A stretch of 64,000 nucleotides of DNA from HK1 sp965204915 (lineage in GTDB: Bacteria > Pseudomonadota > Gammaproteobacteria > HK1). The stretch is from the NCBI GenBank assembly GCA_965204915.1, contig OZ242023.1:4154001-4218000 (forward strand), given 5' to 3'. The translations under genes were made by a program, and so were the position numbers. The notes under the pieces are model-generated. The model made no database searches. It was not told where the DNA came from and saw only the letters and a program-made list of their open reading frames with translations. Each line of letters begins with the position of its first letter. Within the stretch, counting starts at the first letter, position 1. Positions 24,901-33,702 of the stretch are shown here, piece by piece.

Positions 24901-27900
24901 CGTTGCGGATGCTGATCCACGCGCCGCGGACTCGGGGCTTGCGGGGGGTCGGGGATGCTGCGGCGGTGGCCGGGGTTCCGGCGGCTGTCGAGGCCGCCGC
25001 GTCCGGCGCGGCTCCCGGCTCCTGCCCGGTGAGATGCGCGCGCAACGCCGCCCCGGTGTGGCTGCGCCGCCGGCGCGCGATCGCCTCCGGCCGGCCCTTC
25101 GCCACGACCCGCCCGCCGCCGCTCCCGCCCTCGGGGCCGAGGTCGATGATCCAGTCCGCCGCCGCGATGACGTCGAGGTGGTGCTCGATGACCAGCACCG
25201 AATGGCCTGCCGCGAGCAGCGCATCGAACGCCGCCAGCATGCGCGAGACGTCCTCCAGGTGCAGCCCGGTGGTCGGCTCGTCGAACACGAACAGGCAGTG
25301 GCCGCCGCCGCGCGCCGCGAGGCGCTTGGCGAGCTTCAGCCGCTGCGCCTCGCCGCCCGAGAGCGTCGGCACCGGCTGGCCGAGCCGCAGGTAGCCGAGC
25401 CCCACCGCGGCCAGCGGCGCCAGGGAGCGCACCACCTCCGGGGACCCCGCGAAGAACGCCAGCGCGTCCTCGACCGTCATCTCCAGCACGTCCGCGATCG
25501 ACCGGTGCCCGCCGCCGGCTTCTCCATCGCCGTTCTCACCTCCGGCTTCGTGGATGCCTGCGCCGCTCCCGCCTCCGGCCCCGGCTTTGTGGACGCCATC
25601 GCCGCTCCCGCCTCCGGCTTCGTGGATGCCCGCGCCCTTCCCGCGCGACGGGCGGATCTTCACGTCGAGCACTTCGTTTCGATAGCGTCGCCCGTCGCAG
25701 TCGGGGCAGCGCAGGTACACGTCGCTCAGGAACTGCATCTCCACGTGCTCGAAGCCGTTTCCGCCACAGCCCGGGCAGCGCCCGTTGCCGGAGTTGAAGC
25801 TGAACGTCCCCGCCGTATACCCGCGCTCGATCGCCACCGGCTCGGCCGCGAACAGCTTGCGGACCGCGTCGAGCGCCCCGACGTAGCTCGCGGGGTTCGA
25901 GCGGGTGGTCTTGCCGATGGGCGACTGGTCCACGAGCACGACGTCGTCGAGCGCGTCGAGCCCGTGGATCGCACGGTGCCCGCCGGGGGCCTCGGTGGAG
26001 CGCCCGAGCCGCTTGCACGCGGCGCGGTAGAGCACGTCGACCACCAGCGTGGACTTCCCCGAGCCGCTGACCCCGCTCACGCACACGAAGCGGCGCAGCG
26101 GGACGTCGACGTCGATATCCGCGAGGTTGTGGGCGCACGCGCCCCGGATCTCGATGCGGTCGAGGCCCGCTTGCATGGAAGCAGGGGTTGCCGACCTCGA
26201 CCCCGAAGCCGCCGGCCCCGAAACCCTCGCCGGCATCGAAGCAGCCCCCACCCGCGGCGCGATCCGCCGCTCCCCCCGCAGCCACGCCGCGGTGAGCGAG
26301 CGCCGCGAGCGCAGCAGCGCGCGCGGGGTGCCCTGGAACACCACCTCCCCGCCCCGCTCGCCGGGACCCGGACCCAGGTCGATGATCCGGTCCGCCGCGC
26401 GCATGATCTGCGCATCGTGCTCCACCACCAGCAGGGTGTTGCCCGCCGCCCGCAGCTTGTGCAGCACCGAGACGATGCGGGCCACGTCGCGCGCGTGCAG
26501 CCCGATGCTCGGCTCGTCGAGCACGAACAGGGTGTTCACCAGCGAGGTGCCCAGCGCGGTGGTCAGGTTGATGCGCTGGACCTCGCCGCCGGAGAGGGTG
26601 CGCGACTGGCGGTCGAGGGTGAGGTAGCCCAGGCCGACCTCGACGAGGTAGCCGAGGCGGGCGCGGATCTCGGCGAGCAGCAGCGCGGTGGCCTCGTTGA
26701 GGGGCGCGCGCAGGCGCAGCCGGTCGAAGAACGCCCGGCAGCGGTCGAGCGGCAGGCGCATCACGTCGTGGATGCACAGCCCCGGCTGGCCGGCGAAGGC
26801 GCGTTCGTCGAGCGTCGCCCCGGACGGGCGGTGCGCGGGGGTGCGCCCGAGCGCGCGCCTGGCCTCGGTGCGGCTGCCCACCCGCCACAGCAGCGCCTCG
26901 GGCTTGAGCCGCGCGCCGCGGCAGGCCGGGCACTCCCGGTAGGTCCGGTAGCGCGAGAGCAGCACCCGCACGTGCATGCGGTAACTCTTGGTCTCCAGCC
27001 AGTCGAAGAAGCGGCGCACCCCGTACCATCGGCCCTCGTCGAAGTCCGCCTCGCCTTCCAGCACCCATTCACGGGTCTCGGCGTCGAGCGCGCGCCACGG
27101 GCGGTCCACGTCCACCCCGCGCCGGCGCGCGTAGCGCAGCAGGTCACGCTGGCACTGGCGGTAGCTCTGCGACTGCCACGGGCGCACCGCCCCTTCGCGC
27201 AGCGTCTTCGTCTCGTCGGGGACCACCAGCCCGTAGTCGATGCCCATCGTGCGCCCGAAGCCGCGGCAGGTCTCGCAGGCCCCGAGCGGGGAGTTGAACG
27301 AGAACGTGCTCGGCACCGGCTCCCGGTACTCGACGTCGCAGCCCGCGCAGTGCAGCGCGGTGGAGAAGCGCCGCGGCGAGCGGGCGCGGCGTTGCGCGTC
27401 GAGGCGGTAGACGGTGAGCCGGCCCCGTCCCGCCTTCAGCGCGCCCTCGATGGCCTCGGCCGCGCGGGCGTGGCCGGGGCGGGGCGTGCGCTCTACCGGG
27501 CGGGCGGCATCGCCGGGGCGGCCACCGTTCCCTGAGAGAGCGCCATCGCCGAAGCGGGCATGTACGCCGGAGCGGACGCCCCCGCCATCGCCGAGCCGGA
27601 AGCGGTCCTGGATGACCTCGATACGGTCCGGGTGCTCGCGGTGCACCCGGGTGTAGCCTTGGCTCGCCAGCAGCTCGACGAGCCCGGCCGGGGAGGCCCC
27701 CTCCGGAACCTTCACCTCGAAGGTCACCATCACCCGGTCGAGACCGGCGGCGCGCAGCGCGTCCAGGATGGACCCCGGCGTGTCGCGGCGCACCGCCTCC
27801 CCGCAGCCCCGGCAGTGCAGGACCGCGGCGCGGGCGAACAGCAGCTTCAGGTGGTCGTTGAGCTCGGTCATGGTGCCGACGGTGGAGCGCGAGGTCCGCA

Positions 27901-28180
27901 CCGGATTGGTCTGGTCGATGGCGATGGCCGGGGGGATGCCGTCGATGGCGTCCACGCGGGGCTTGTCCATGCGGTCGAGGAACTGGCGGGCGTAGGAGGA
28001 GAAGGTCTCGACGTAGCGGCGCTGGCCTTCGCTGTAGACGGTGTCGAAGGCGAGCGACGACTTGCCGGAGCCGCTGACCCCGGTGACGACGTGGAGCTCG
28101 CCGAGAGGGAGGTCGAGGTCGATGCCCTTGAGGTTGTTCTGTCGGGCGCCGCGAATACGGATGGCGGGACGGGAGGGCAT
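21932..28180 (-). CDS. uvrA: Tandem UvrA (excinuclease ABC subunit A, fused double length)
   Basis: About 2082 aa, twice a normal UvrA, with four ABC ATPase heads. Walker A motifs VSGSGKSSLAF, VSGSGKSTLVVD, VSGSGKSTVAFD and VSGSGKSSLVRG each pair with LSGGE(A/V)QR signatures and DEP(S/T)xGLH Walker B loops. UvrA zinc-finger cysteines (CxGC...CPxC) are recognisable in both halves. It recognises bulky DNA lesions in nucleotide excision repair; in double-length UvrAs one half may replace the second protomer. ATG 28180 begins the conserved MPSRPAIRIRGARQNNLKGID; ATG 28306 adds a Pro-rich stretch. Several low-complexity insertions interrupt it, at about 23945-24220, 25520-25650 and 27485-27590. 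The last ABC head has 30 or so extra residues between signature and Walker B (22230-22330). Confidence 0.9.
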   Translation of the reverse strand: MPSRPAIRIRGARQNNLKGIDLDLPLGELHVVTGVSGSGKSSLAFDTVYSEGQRRYVETFSSYARQFLDRMDKPRVDAIDGIPPAIAIDQTNPVRTSRSTVGTMTELNDHLKLLFARAAVLHCRGCGEAVRRDTPGSILDALRAAGLDRVMVTFEVKVPEGASPAGLVELLASQGYTRVHREHPDRIEVIQDRFRLGDGGGVRSGVHARFGDGALSGNGGRPGDAARPVERTPRPGHARAAEAIEGALKAGRGRLTVYRLDAQRRARSPRRFSTALHCAGCDVEYREPVPSTFSFNSPLGACETCRGFGRTMGIDYGLVVPDETKTLREGAVRPWQSQSYRQCQRDLLRYARRRGVDVDRPWRALDAETREWVLEGEADFDEGRWYGVRRFFDWLETKSYRMHVRVLLSRYRTYRECPACRGARLKPEALLWRVGSRTEARRALGRTPAHRPSGATLDERAFAGQPGLCIHDVMRLPLDRCRAFFDRLRLRAPLNEATALLLAEIRARLGYLVEVGLGYLTLDRQSRTLSGGEVQRINLTTALGTSLVNTLFVLDEPSIGLHARDVARIVSVLHKLRAAGNTLLVVEHDAQIMRAADRIIDLGPGPGERGGEVVFQGTPRALLRSRRSLTAAWLRGERRIAPRVGAASMPARVSGPAASGSRSATPASMQAGLDRIEIRGACAHNLADIDVDVPLRRFVCVSGVSGSGKSTLVVDVLYRAACKRLGRSTEAPGGHRAIHGLDALDDVVLVDQSPIGKTTRSNPASYVGALDAVRKLFAAEPVAIERGYTAGTFSFNSGNGRCPGCGGNGFEHVEMQFLSDVYLRCPDCDGRRYRNEVLDVKIRPSRGKGAGIHEAGGGSGDGVHKAGAGGGSGAGIHEAGGENGDGEAGGGHRSIADVLEMTVEDALAFFAGSPEVVRSLAPLAAVGLGYLRLGQPVPTLSGGEAQRLKLAKRLAARGGGHCLFVFDEPTTGLHLEDVSRMLAAFDALLAAGHSVLVIEHHLDVIAAADWIIDLGPEGGSGGGRVVAKGRPEAIARRRRSHTGAALRAHLTGQEPGAAPDAAASTAAGTPATAAASPTPRKPRVRGAWISIRNAREHNLRGTDVEIPRERFTVVTGVSGSGKSTVAFDILFAEGQRRYLESLNAYARQFVQPAARPDVDAIFGIPPSVAIEQRTSRGGHKSTVGTMTEIHHFLRLLFVKLGTQHCPGCGIPIEPQTLDAIAARVLKRHRGREIEVFAPLVVARKGYYTELARWAAKRGHATLRVDGAPLPTDAWPRLDRYREHDVDLPLGRITVRAKHEGALRALLEDALGHGAGRVRVAECGGKGSGGTGGKGRGRTGGKDQSGADYKGHDGAGGKGQGESGDKDRGGTGDKGQGGSGDKDRGGSHGENGGKKGNGGIDGGGGGDGEGRESSETLYSTARACPGCGRSFDELDPRLFSWNSRHGWCPSCYGTGRELRGFGEDETGEEAHWAEAGDDEPARECRACAGRRLRPEALAVRYRSRGIADFGALDVATARGVLARIHPRGREAAIARDVLAELASRLDFLCEVGLGYLRLDRAAPTLSGGEAQRIRLAAQLGSNLRGVCYILDEPTIGLHARDNAMLLDTLRALRKKGNTVVVVEHDEETIRSAEHIIDLGPGAGVNGGQVVAQGSLKRILACPDSLTGRYLASPLAHPLPGVRSADAGSPASEEQDRSMQEPRAREPERRLSIRGAGLHNLRDLDVDLPLERLVCVTGVSGSGKSSLVRGVLLANLAAALRSRGRGGRRRWTGCREIRGFEAVGRVLEVDQTPIGKTPRSCPATYVGVWDHVRRLFAGATEARIRGYGASRFSFNVAGGRCAACDGQGMQRMEMSFLPDVRVPCDACGGQRFTAETLDVRYLDMNIAEVLGASVEQALPRFEAHPRIHRTLALLHDVGLGYLTLGQSSPTLSGGEAQRIKLVAELAKVDTDAVRGEGAAPGDGLPPGRRQPRRAGPVRHGGTLYVLDEPTIGLHMADVEKLIRVLHRLVDAGNTVVVVEHNLDVIAEADTVIDLGPEGGAGGGRVVAAGTPEEIAGAHGSHTGEALARFLGGRGFQNQEGAQIK

Positions 28181-28306
28181 GGGCGGGGGGTCCGGTGGCG
28201 AGGGTGGCAGGGGCGGAGGGTGGTCCGAGGCGGGTCGTGGTGTCGGTGTGGGCGGGATTGTCCGTGGCGGAGCGGGATTGTCCGCGATGGCGGTGTGGTC
28301 CGTCAT

Positions 28307-28939
28307 GCCGACGTCGTGGGGAGGGTTCGCCGGCTCGTCACGCGGCTCGGTGCGCCGCCCGAGGCCGCGTAACGAGCTGCGGGCACTGCACGACGGGGGA
28401 CGAAGGTATCCGAATCAGCGGCTCCGGCGCGAGGGACGGCGATGCCGCCGGGGGTTCCCTGTCCTCGGAAGTCTACCGGTGACCACGAATCCCGGTGTCG
28501 ATTGGTATCGACGATACGGATTGACATGCAGGAGTGAGAGCGGGAGCGTGCAGGGGCGTTGCCGCCTGCCTGACGGCATGGCGACACGCCGCGATGCCCG
28601 CGAGTCGGCACGTCAGTGCATGTTGGCGAGCGCCGGGGTCCCGCAGAAGGGCTGCGCCGGTAAAACCGCCGAGGAGCGCACGCTGTTGTGCCTTCGGACG
28701 GCTTGCAAGTTCGACGCCGCCACTGCGCGGCGGCTGACCGCGTTGCCGGCGGCCGTCAGCGATCCGGACCGCCTGGCGGAGATCGGCGACCTGATCATCG
28801 AGTGCGAGAAGGCGACCGATCCGTTGGCCCGCGTTACGACTGGCGGACGGTTTCAACACCGGAGCGCGGGTGCTGGCGGCCCCCGCGCCGTCCGATCAGC
28901 CGGGGCTTCTCTGCCGAGAACTGACGGCCCGCGGCTCGA
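28307..28939. other. Gap with no intact gene between uvrA and nuclease gene
   Basis: No start-to-stop gene is convincing here. At 28640-28860 the plus strand reads with coding-like third-position bias (EERTLLCLRTACKFDAATAR, then LTALPAAVSDPDRLAEIGD) but without a plausible start or upstream part. This may be the C-terminal relic of a helical protein, possibly of Rpn/PD-(D/E)XK transposase type; that identification is weak. The remaining sequence shows nothing I can support. Confidence 0.4.
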
Positions 28940-30349
28940 TCAACCGGGACTTCCCTCGATGTCGTCGAGAATGGGCGTGGCGAACCCTGCGATCTCGACG
29001 AACTTGTTGACGAAATAGTCGGTGATTTTGCCGCCGTTCTGCTGCAACTCCCTGTGCAGGTCGGGGATTAGCGGGTCCCAATCGCGATACCGTGCATCAA
29101 CGCATTCATACCATGGCCATAATTCATCTGATCCATAGATCTTCATTTCGTCATTCAGGCACTCCTCGATCCGCTTCCGTCGCGTGAGGTCTTCTTCTGA
29201 CATTTCGGACTTGTGTACCGGCGAGTAGATGCCGATATACCAGTTATTTCCCCTGGAATACTCTGCTTGAAGACAAAGGCTGGTGCGTGACCATTCTGGC
29301 TCCGGGGCATTTTGGTACTCACGCCACTGCAAACAATCTGCCTGTACCCAGGACCCATGCCGTTTATCGCTGTAGTTTGATCGGCTGTGATATCCCAACT
29401 CGTCCTTCAGACGCTTGGCGATGGTCTCGAGAAACTGACTGCAAACTGCCGCATAGATCTCGGGCCAGGCACGCTGGATCGCATACGCCATGGCCAAGTT
29501 GCGGTTGTCGGCAAGCACGAAGTCCTTGACTATCTGGTGTTCACCCGCCGTCATTGCGCTTCCTCCGAATCGTCTCTCGCAAAAGGTTTCGGCTTCGCGC
29601 AGAAACCAGCGCAGCCGCTCCACGTCACAGTGCTTGCGACACTCCCTGAGCCAGTCGGCGAGTCCGAAATCGATGCGGAAGAGCTCGAAATCGTCGTCCC
29701 CGGCACCGTCTTCCGCTCGGTGGTACGGCATGATCTTGAAGGTCGTGGCCGCCTTGTCGTCATCGTTCGGCAGATCGTCCCGCTTCACGCTGTAGTCGGA
29801 CGGCGCTTCGCCCCGTGGCGAGAGGTAGATCAGCAGAAAGCTGTCGCCGTATTTTGTCCGAAGCCAGTCGAGGTAATCCCTGATCTGGTTCTCCTGGTCG
29901 CCCGCATAGGGTTTGTTCTCGATGGCGAGGCAGTGTCGGTCGTCGATGTGCACGGCGATGTCGAGGCGGCGCTGGCCCTCGATCGTCAGTTCGACGTCCA
30001 CGCGGCTGTTCCGCAGATCGCCGCCGTAGTCGAACTTCACCCCGTCCAGAAGCAGACGCAGGAAGACTTGGCCCTGTCCGTGCGGGCCATCGGGGTCGAG
30101 CAGGTCTCCGATCATCTTCGACAGCCCCAGCTCGTCCGTGCGCAGGTAGTCGAAGGCATTGAACTGCCGGGCGAGCTGCCGGTCGAGCTCGCGCTCCGCG
30201 GTTCGCGCCGCCTCCAGTCGGGGCGCCAATTCGTTGAAGAACCGCTCCAGTCCCTGCCGGGCGGATGCGCCAGCGCGCTCGAACCTGGCGTTCAAGCAAC
30301 CGAAGAAGCGATCAAGGTCGGCGAGGGTGTTACTCTGAAACTGATCCAT
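28940..30349 (-). CDS. PD-(D/E)XK nuclease superfamily protein (PDDEXK_4-like)
   Basis: 469 aa from ATG 30349 (MDQFQSNTLADLDRFFG); an upstream frame start at 30451 adds 34 residues of non-conserved sequence. The N-terminus is coiled-coil-like (LEAARTAERELDRQLARQF). The nuclease core is EL(G)LSKMIGDLLDPDGPHGQGQ, then RLDIAVHIDD (D130) and LAIENKPYAGDQENQ (E144, K146), as in the PDDEXK_4 family, with a long C-terminal domain of unknown role. Standalone genes like this are common in defence regions. It sits next to a decayed restriction-modification locus; substrate unknown. Confidence 0.8.
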   Translation of the reverse strand: MDQFQSNTLADLDRFFGCLNARFERAGASARQGLERFFNELAPRLEAARTAERELDRQLARQFNAFDYLRTDELGLSKMIGDLLDPDGPHGQGQVFLRLLLDGVKFDYGGDLRNSRVDVELTIEGQRRLDIAVHIDDRHCLAIENKPYAGDQENQIRDYLDWLRTKYGDSFLLIYLSPRGEAPSDYSVKRDDLPNDDDKAATTFKIMPYHRAEDGAGDDDFELFRIDFGLADWLRECRKHCDVERLRWFLREAETFCERRFGGSAMTAGEHQIVKDFVLADNRNLAMAYAIQRAWPEIYAAVCSQFLETIAKRLKDELGYHSRSNYSDKRHGSWVQADCLQWREYQNAPEPEWSRTSLCLQAEYSRGNNWYIGIYSPVHKSEMSEEDLTRRKRIEECLNDEMKIYGSDELWPWYECVDARYRDWDPLIPDLHRELQQNGGKITDYFVNKFVEIAGFATPILDDIEGSPG

Positions 30350-30689
30350 CACACCGCCCGTTTGCAAGGAAATGGCACCACGTTGTCGGGAATCGTCACT
30401 TCCCGACGGTAGGTCCTTGACAACATCTCCCAAGCTAATCGAACCGCCCACTTTGTATCAGGGCGCGAAGCGTCAGGACGGCCTGCCCCCGATGCCGGCA
30501 CTCGGAGCCTGCCCCGGCAGGCAGTAAGCCGGGGGGCAGGCCCCGGCATGACGCCAGCGCATCCCCGAACGCTTCAGCCGTTGGGTGACCAACGTCTTGC
30601 ACACCGTCTCCACCATACCCGAGACAATGGACAGATGCCGTGCCTTCATTTGCAAGAGTGGTCGTAGTCCATCGGTGCTTCCAACTCCC

Positions 30690-30956
30690 CATTGTCCTTA
30701 TGCGAGACGCTACCGATTCTTCGGTGATCCGTGTGATGGACATGCACGACAGATATTCGTATTTCTCATCGGGATTTCCCGGAGCATGGGCATCTGCGTG
30801 ACGTTTCGAATGAATCAATTCGTGTCCGAGAATATCAGCAATAATCATTTATTTTGCCAATCCAGGCTGGAGCAAGTTGGTGATGCCGATCGATCTTGCC
30901 AATCCGGCGGCTTCCAGGACCAATGTGATTATCTTGCGATAGATGCGCTGCGTCAT
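30690..30956 (-). pseudogene. Decayed gene, probably the restriction endonuclease partner of the methyltransferase
   Basis: An ATG at 30956 overlaps the methyltransferase stop (TGATG) and opens MTQRIYRKIITLVLEAAG, followed by SIGITNLLQPGLAK. A TAA stop interrupts at 30851-30849, and the same frame continues as MIIADILGHELIHSKRHADA, PGNPDEKYEYLSC, after which the text degenerates. The coupling, the lower GC content shared with the methylase, and the continuity across the stop indicate a former two-gene restriction-modification operon whose nuclease is dead. The exact enzyme type is not identified. Confidence 0.55.
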
Positions 30957-31750
30957 CAGAAGAGCGTCCCCATCATGTAATTATCGGTTTTCTGAAGCCT
31001 CCTGTTTCCCTCCTCGGCAAAGCATTCGTCCTGTTCTATCCCGATGAAATGGCGTCGGAGGCGTTTGCAGACCACTGGGCAAGTACCTACGCCTGAAAAT
31101 GGATCCAGTACCAGATCGTTTTCCTTGGAGCTCGCTTTGATCAAACGTTCCATGAGTTGTTCGGGTTTCTGAATCGTATTGAGTGCGTCACGGCTGACGA
31201 GCTCTTTTGATTTATAGGTAAGCTGTTTGATGTCTCCCCACACGTCTCCAGGATTTTTTCCATTCCCGTTGAATTTGGTCTTCCCGTATTTTCCGTTCCT
31301 GACCGAAGGAACACGCTCACAGCGCAGGCGATGATCCAATTCGACAAGCTGTGGAACGCGGATCGCATCAAGATCGAAAATGTTCGGCCTGTCACCTTTG
31401 ATGAAATAGCAAATAATGTCGTAATTGTTCGTGTATTTGAGACGTCCTTGGGCAAGTCGGCTCGGTTGGTACCAGATGATTTTCGATCTCAGATTCAGAA
31501 AGGGACGATAATCGATGAAGTCGATACAGTTCGGCTTCCCGAAAAGATACAATCCACCACCTTCTTTCAATTTTTCAGAGAAAACCCTGATAAGCTCCAG
31601 ATTGTATTCCTGGATATTGTCGATCCTGTCCCATTTGTTGGTAGTAATCCCGTACGGACCGTCGCAGATGACCAAGTCGATGCTCCCGTCGTCGATATGA
31701 GGGAACATATCAAAGGCGTCTGCTTGATAGATATGGTCCAGTTCGAGCAT
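30956..31750 (-). CDS. Type II site-specific DNA-methyltransferase (beta class)
   Basis: 264 aa. Motif IV VICDGPYG (30-33 DGPY, a DPPY variant) comes before the SAM-binding motif I DPFSGVGT (about 220), so it is a beta-class N6-adenine or N4-cytosine methylase. A central variable region (KYGKTKFNGNGKNPGDVWGDI) and QKPEQLMERLIKASS are typical of small type II enzymes. Base composition is markedly more AT-rich than the neighbours, which suggests recent transfer. Its downstream partner is broken, leaving an orphan methylase. Recognition site unknown. Confidence 0.9.
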   Translation of the reverse strand: MLELDHIYQADAFDMFPHIDDGSIDLVICDGPYGITTNKWDRIDNIQEYNLELIRVFSEKLKEGGGLYLFGKPNCIDFIDYRPFLNLRSKIIWYQPSRLAQGRLKYTNNYDIICYFIKGDRPNIFDLDAIRVPQLVELDHRLRCERVPSVRNGKYGKTKFNGNGKNPGDVWGDIKQLTYKSKELVSRDALNTIQKPEQLMERLIKASSKENDLVLDPFSGVGTCPVVCKRLRRHFIGIEQDECFAEEGNRRLQKTDNYMMGTLF

Positions 31751-31942
31751 TTTTTGTCTTTCCTCCGGTGCATCTGGTGCTGAAGTGAATCACTGAAGGG
31801 GAGATTTCACCAGATGAGGCAACTCTGTTCCGTTAGACGGTCTGGCAGCTTGATTGAATCACGTCTGGGACGCCGATCATGCAATCAGGAGCCTTTCGCT
31901 GCAACCCCTTGATCGGTGCACTTGACGTTTCACCCGCCAGAG

Positions 31943-32048
31943 GTGGACCCCGGCGTGTCGCGGCGCCCCGCAGCCCCGGCAGTGCAGGACCGCGGCGCGG
32001 GAGAGGGCATGGGCGGGGGGTCCGGTGGCGAGGGTGGCAGGGGCGGAT
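31943..32048. repeat. Rearranged duplicate of two uvrA 5'-region segments
   Basis: 31944-32000 matches uvrA bases 27769-27833 apart from an 8-bp deletion. It is joined directly to 32001-32047, which matches 28171-28217 around the uvrA start. No ORF of its own is supported. It lies in the 381-bp gap between the methyltransferase start and the Rieske gene stop, where I see nothing else. Confidence 0.75.
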
Positions 32049-32131
32049 GGTGGTGTCGGCGCCGGCGTTCGGCAATCCCATTGCCGCTCGGCGGAGAGCG
32101 GCGGCCGTTGCGGCCACCGTGATCGCCATCA

Positions 32132-33235
32132 TCAATCCGGGCCGGCGGTGGCCACCTTCGGCGCCGGGGCGACGGTGGGGACTCGCTCCTTGCGCAGCAA
32201 GGCGGAGAAAATCTGCCGGGCCCGGCGCAACGCCTTGTCGGGGCGCAGGTGGACCTCGGTGTAGCCCTCGTCGGGAAAGTCGAACATCTGCTGTTGCTTC
32301 TCGAGCGCCCAGAGGTCCTCGGCTGCCACCGCCGGGAACATCTCGGCGAAACGCTTGGCGGCGGAGACGTTCGGGTCGCCGCTCGACATCAGATCCGCCT
32401 TGAAGTTGATGCACCAGCGCCACACGTGGTTGGTGCCGTCGACCGGAGTGTGGGTGTGAAGGAGAACGTAGCCGCGTTCGGCCTCGGTGCCGAGTCGGCC
32501 GGGCGGCGCCACCCGCATCTGCACTCGGGTGAGTCCCGGCGAGACCATGCAATGCGTGTGGTGGCGATCGACGACGTCGTAACCGAACCAGTCGGCAAGG
32601 AACGGCGGCTGCTCGTAGCTCTCGACCTCGCGAATGGTCATCACGTAACGGTTTCCGTCAATCTCGCCTTCCTCCAGCTTCACCGGGATCCGGCTGTTGG
32701 CGGCGTCGCCGATGTTGCCGTCGTGCAGCGGATAGAAATGCGAGATGTCGAGCAGGTTCTCGATCAGGAGAAGATAGTTGGCCGGCACCTGCATGGGACC
32801 GGAGCTGATCGATTCCCATGCACCGTCGGCGACCTCGGGGGTCCGCGGAGGCTGGGAGTCGTGCCGGCCTTCCGGCTCGCCCGGCCAGATCCACACCATG
32901 CCGTCCTGCTCGATCACCGGGAAGGATCTGAGCTTCGCCTGTTCGGGGATCGGACCGTCCGGATGCGAGGGGACGGCGACGCAGGCTCCTTGCGGGTCAT
33001 AGCACAGGCCGTGATAGGCGCATTCAAGGGTGCCGTTCTCAAGCACCCGCCCTTCTGAAAGAGGCATGCGTTTGTGCGCGCACCGGTTGTCGAACCCGCC
33101 GATCGCGCCGTCTCGCGAACGCCAGAGCAGCACCGGACGGCCTGCGATGGTTTGTCCCTTCAGCTCGTCCACCGCGAACTCCTCGGAGAGTCCGGCGACG
33201 TACCAGGCATTGCGGATGTAGTGGCGGGGAATCAT
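32132..33235 (-). CDS. Rieske oxygenase, vanillate O-demethylase oxygenase-like
   Basis: 367 aa from ATG 33235, preceded by GGAGG at 8-bp spacing. N-terminal Rieske [2Fe-2S] domain with C52-A-H54 (RCAHKRMPLSEG) and C72-x2-H75 (ECAYHGLCYD). The catalytic domain has ENLLDISHFYPLHDG, the mononuclear-iron ligand region. The length and MIPRHYIRNAWYVAG opening match VanA-type monocomponent oxygenases, which demethylate methoxylated aromatics. Substrate not decidable here. A ferredoxin-like gene lies 191 bp upstream on the same strand and may supply electrons. Confidence 0.85.
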   Translation of the reverse strand: MIPRHYIRNAWYVAGLSEEFAVDELKGQTIAGRPVLLWRSRDGAIGGFDNRCAHKRMPLSEGRVLENGTLECAYHGLCYDPQGACVAVPSHPDGPIPEQAKLRSFPVIEQDGMVWIWPGEPEGRHDSQPPRTPEVADGAWESISSGPMQVPANYLLLIENLLDISHFYPLHDGNIGDAANSRIPVKLEEGEIDGNRYVMTIREVESYEQPPFLADWFGYDVVDRHHTHCMVSPGLTRVQMRVAPPGRLGTEAERGYVLLHTHTPVDGTNHVWRWCINFKADLMSSGDPNVSAAKRFAEMFPAVAAEDLWALEKQQQMFDFPDEGYTEVHLRPDKALRRARQIFSALLRKERVPTVAPAPKVATAGPD

Positions 33236-33426
33236 GGGCCGTACCTCCGAATCGTCAGGGTCCCAGGGCACGCAGGCCGTCGATGGACCGTGCCGGGCAT
33301 CGTGTCGATTGTAGCGTAGTGCAAAGCGTGGGTTCGGAAAGAGTCCGGCGAGCTCTTCCCCGGCGAGCTCTTTCAATGCGTGGCATGAAGCGGTCCCGAT
33401 GCGGATCGGACGGTTGCGGATCCCTC

Positions 33427-33702
33427 TCACAGGTCCAGCACCAGCTCCTCGGTCCGGGACCGGGCGCAGCACACGAGGACGTAGTGCCCACGATCTTCGT
33501 CGTCGAGCACCTCGTCCCGATGCTCGGGCTCCCCTTCCAGATAGCGGGTCATGCAAGTGCCGCAATACCCTTGCTCGCAACACGTCTCGACGTCGATGCC
33601 GTTCTCGCGCAGCACCTCGACGATGCTCTTGTCGGCCGGAACCGCGAAGACCTCGCCGGTCAGCGCGAGCCGGATCCGGAACTCGCGGTCATCCCCCGGC
33701 AC
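33427..33702 (-). CDS. 2Fe-2S ferredoxin domain protein, like the C-terminus of VanB reductases
   Basis: 91 aa. The cluster motif CCEQGYCGTCMTRYLEGEPEH and the final CCARSRTEELVLDL are typical of the plant-type ferredoxin domain at the C-terminus of phthalate/vanillate oxygenase reductases. Those reductases carry an N-terminal FMN/NAD(P)H domain of about 220 residues, which is absent upstream in any frame I can read. It is either a true standalone ferredoxin or a truncated reductase. Its position upstream of a VanA-like oxygenase suggests it is the electron carrier. Confidence 0.75.
   Translation of the reverse strand: MPGDDREFRIRLALTGEVFAVPADKSIVEVLRENGIDVETCCEQGYCGTCMTRYLEGEPEHRDEVLDDEDRGHYVLVCCARSRTEELVLDL

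Noticed and set aside
21959..27535. 1858-aa plus-strand open frame antisense to uvrA
   Set aside because: Shadow of uvrA in GC-rich DNA; composition (Val/Arg/His/Asp-rich, no domains) is typical of antisense frames.
28473..28859. 128-aa minus-strand ORF between uvrA and the nuclease gene
   Set aside because: No motif or start signal, and the plus strand of the same stretch shows better coding bias.
30435..30848. 137-aa minus-strand ORF as an independent gene
   Set aside because: Its first part is the continuation of the broken gene after the TAA at 30851-30849; its second half is degenerate.
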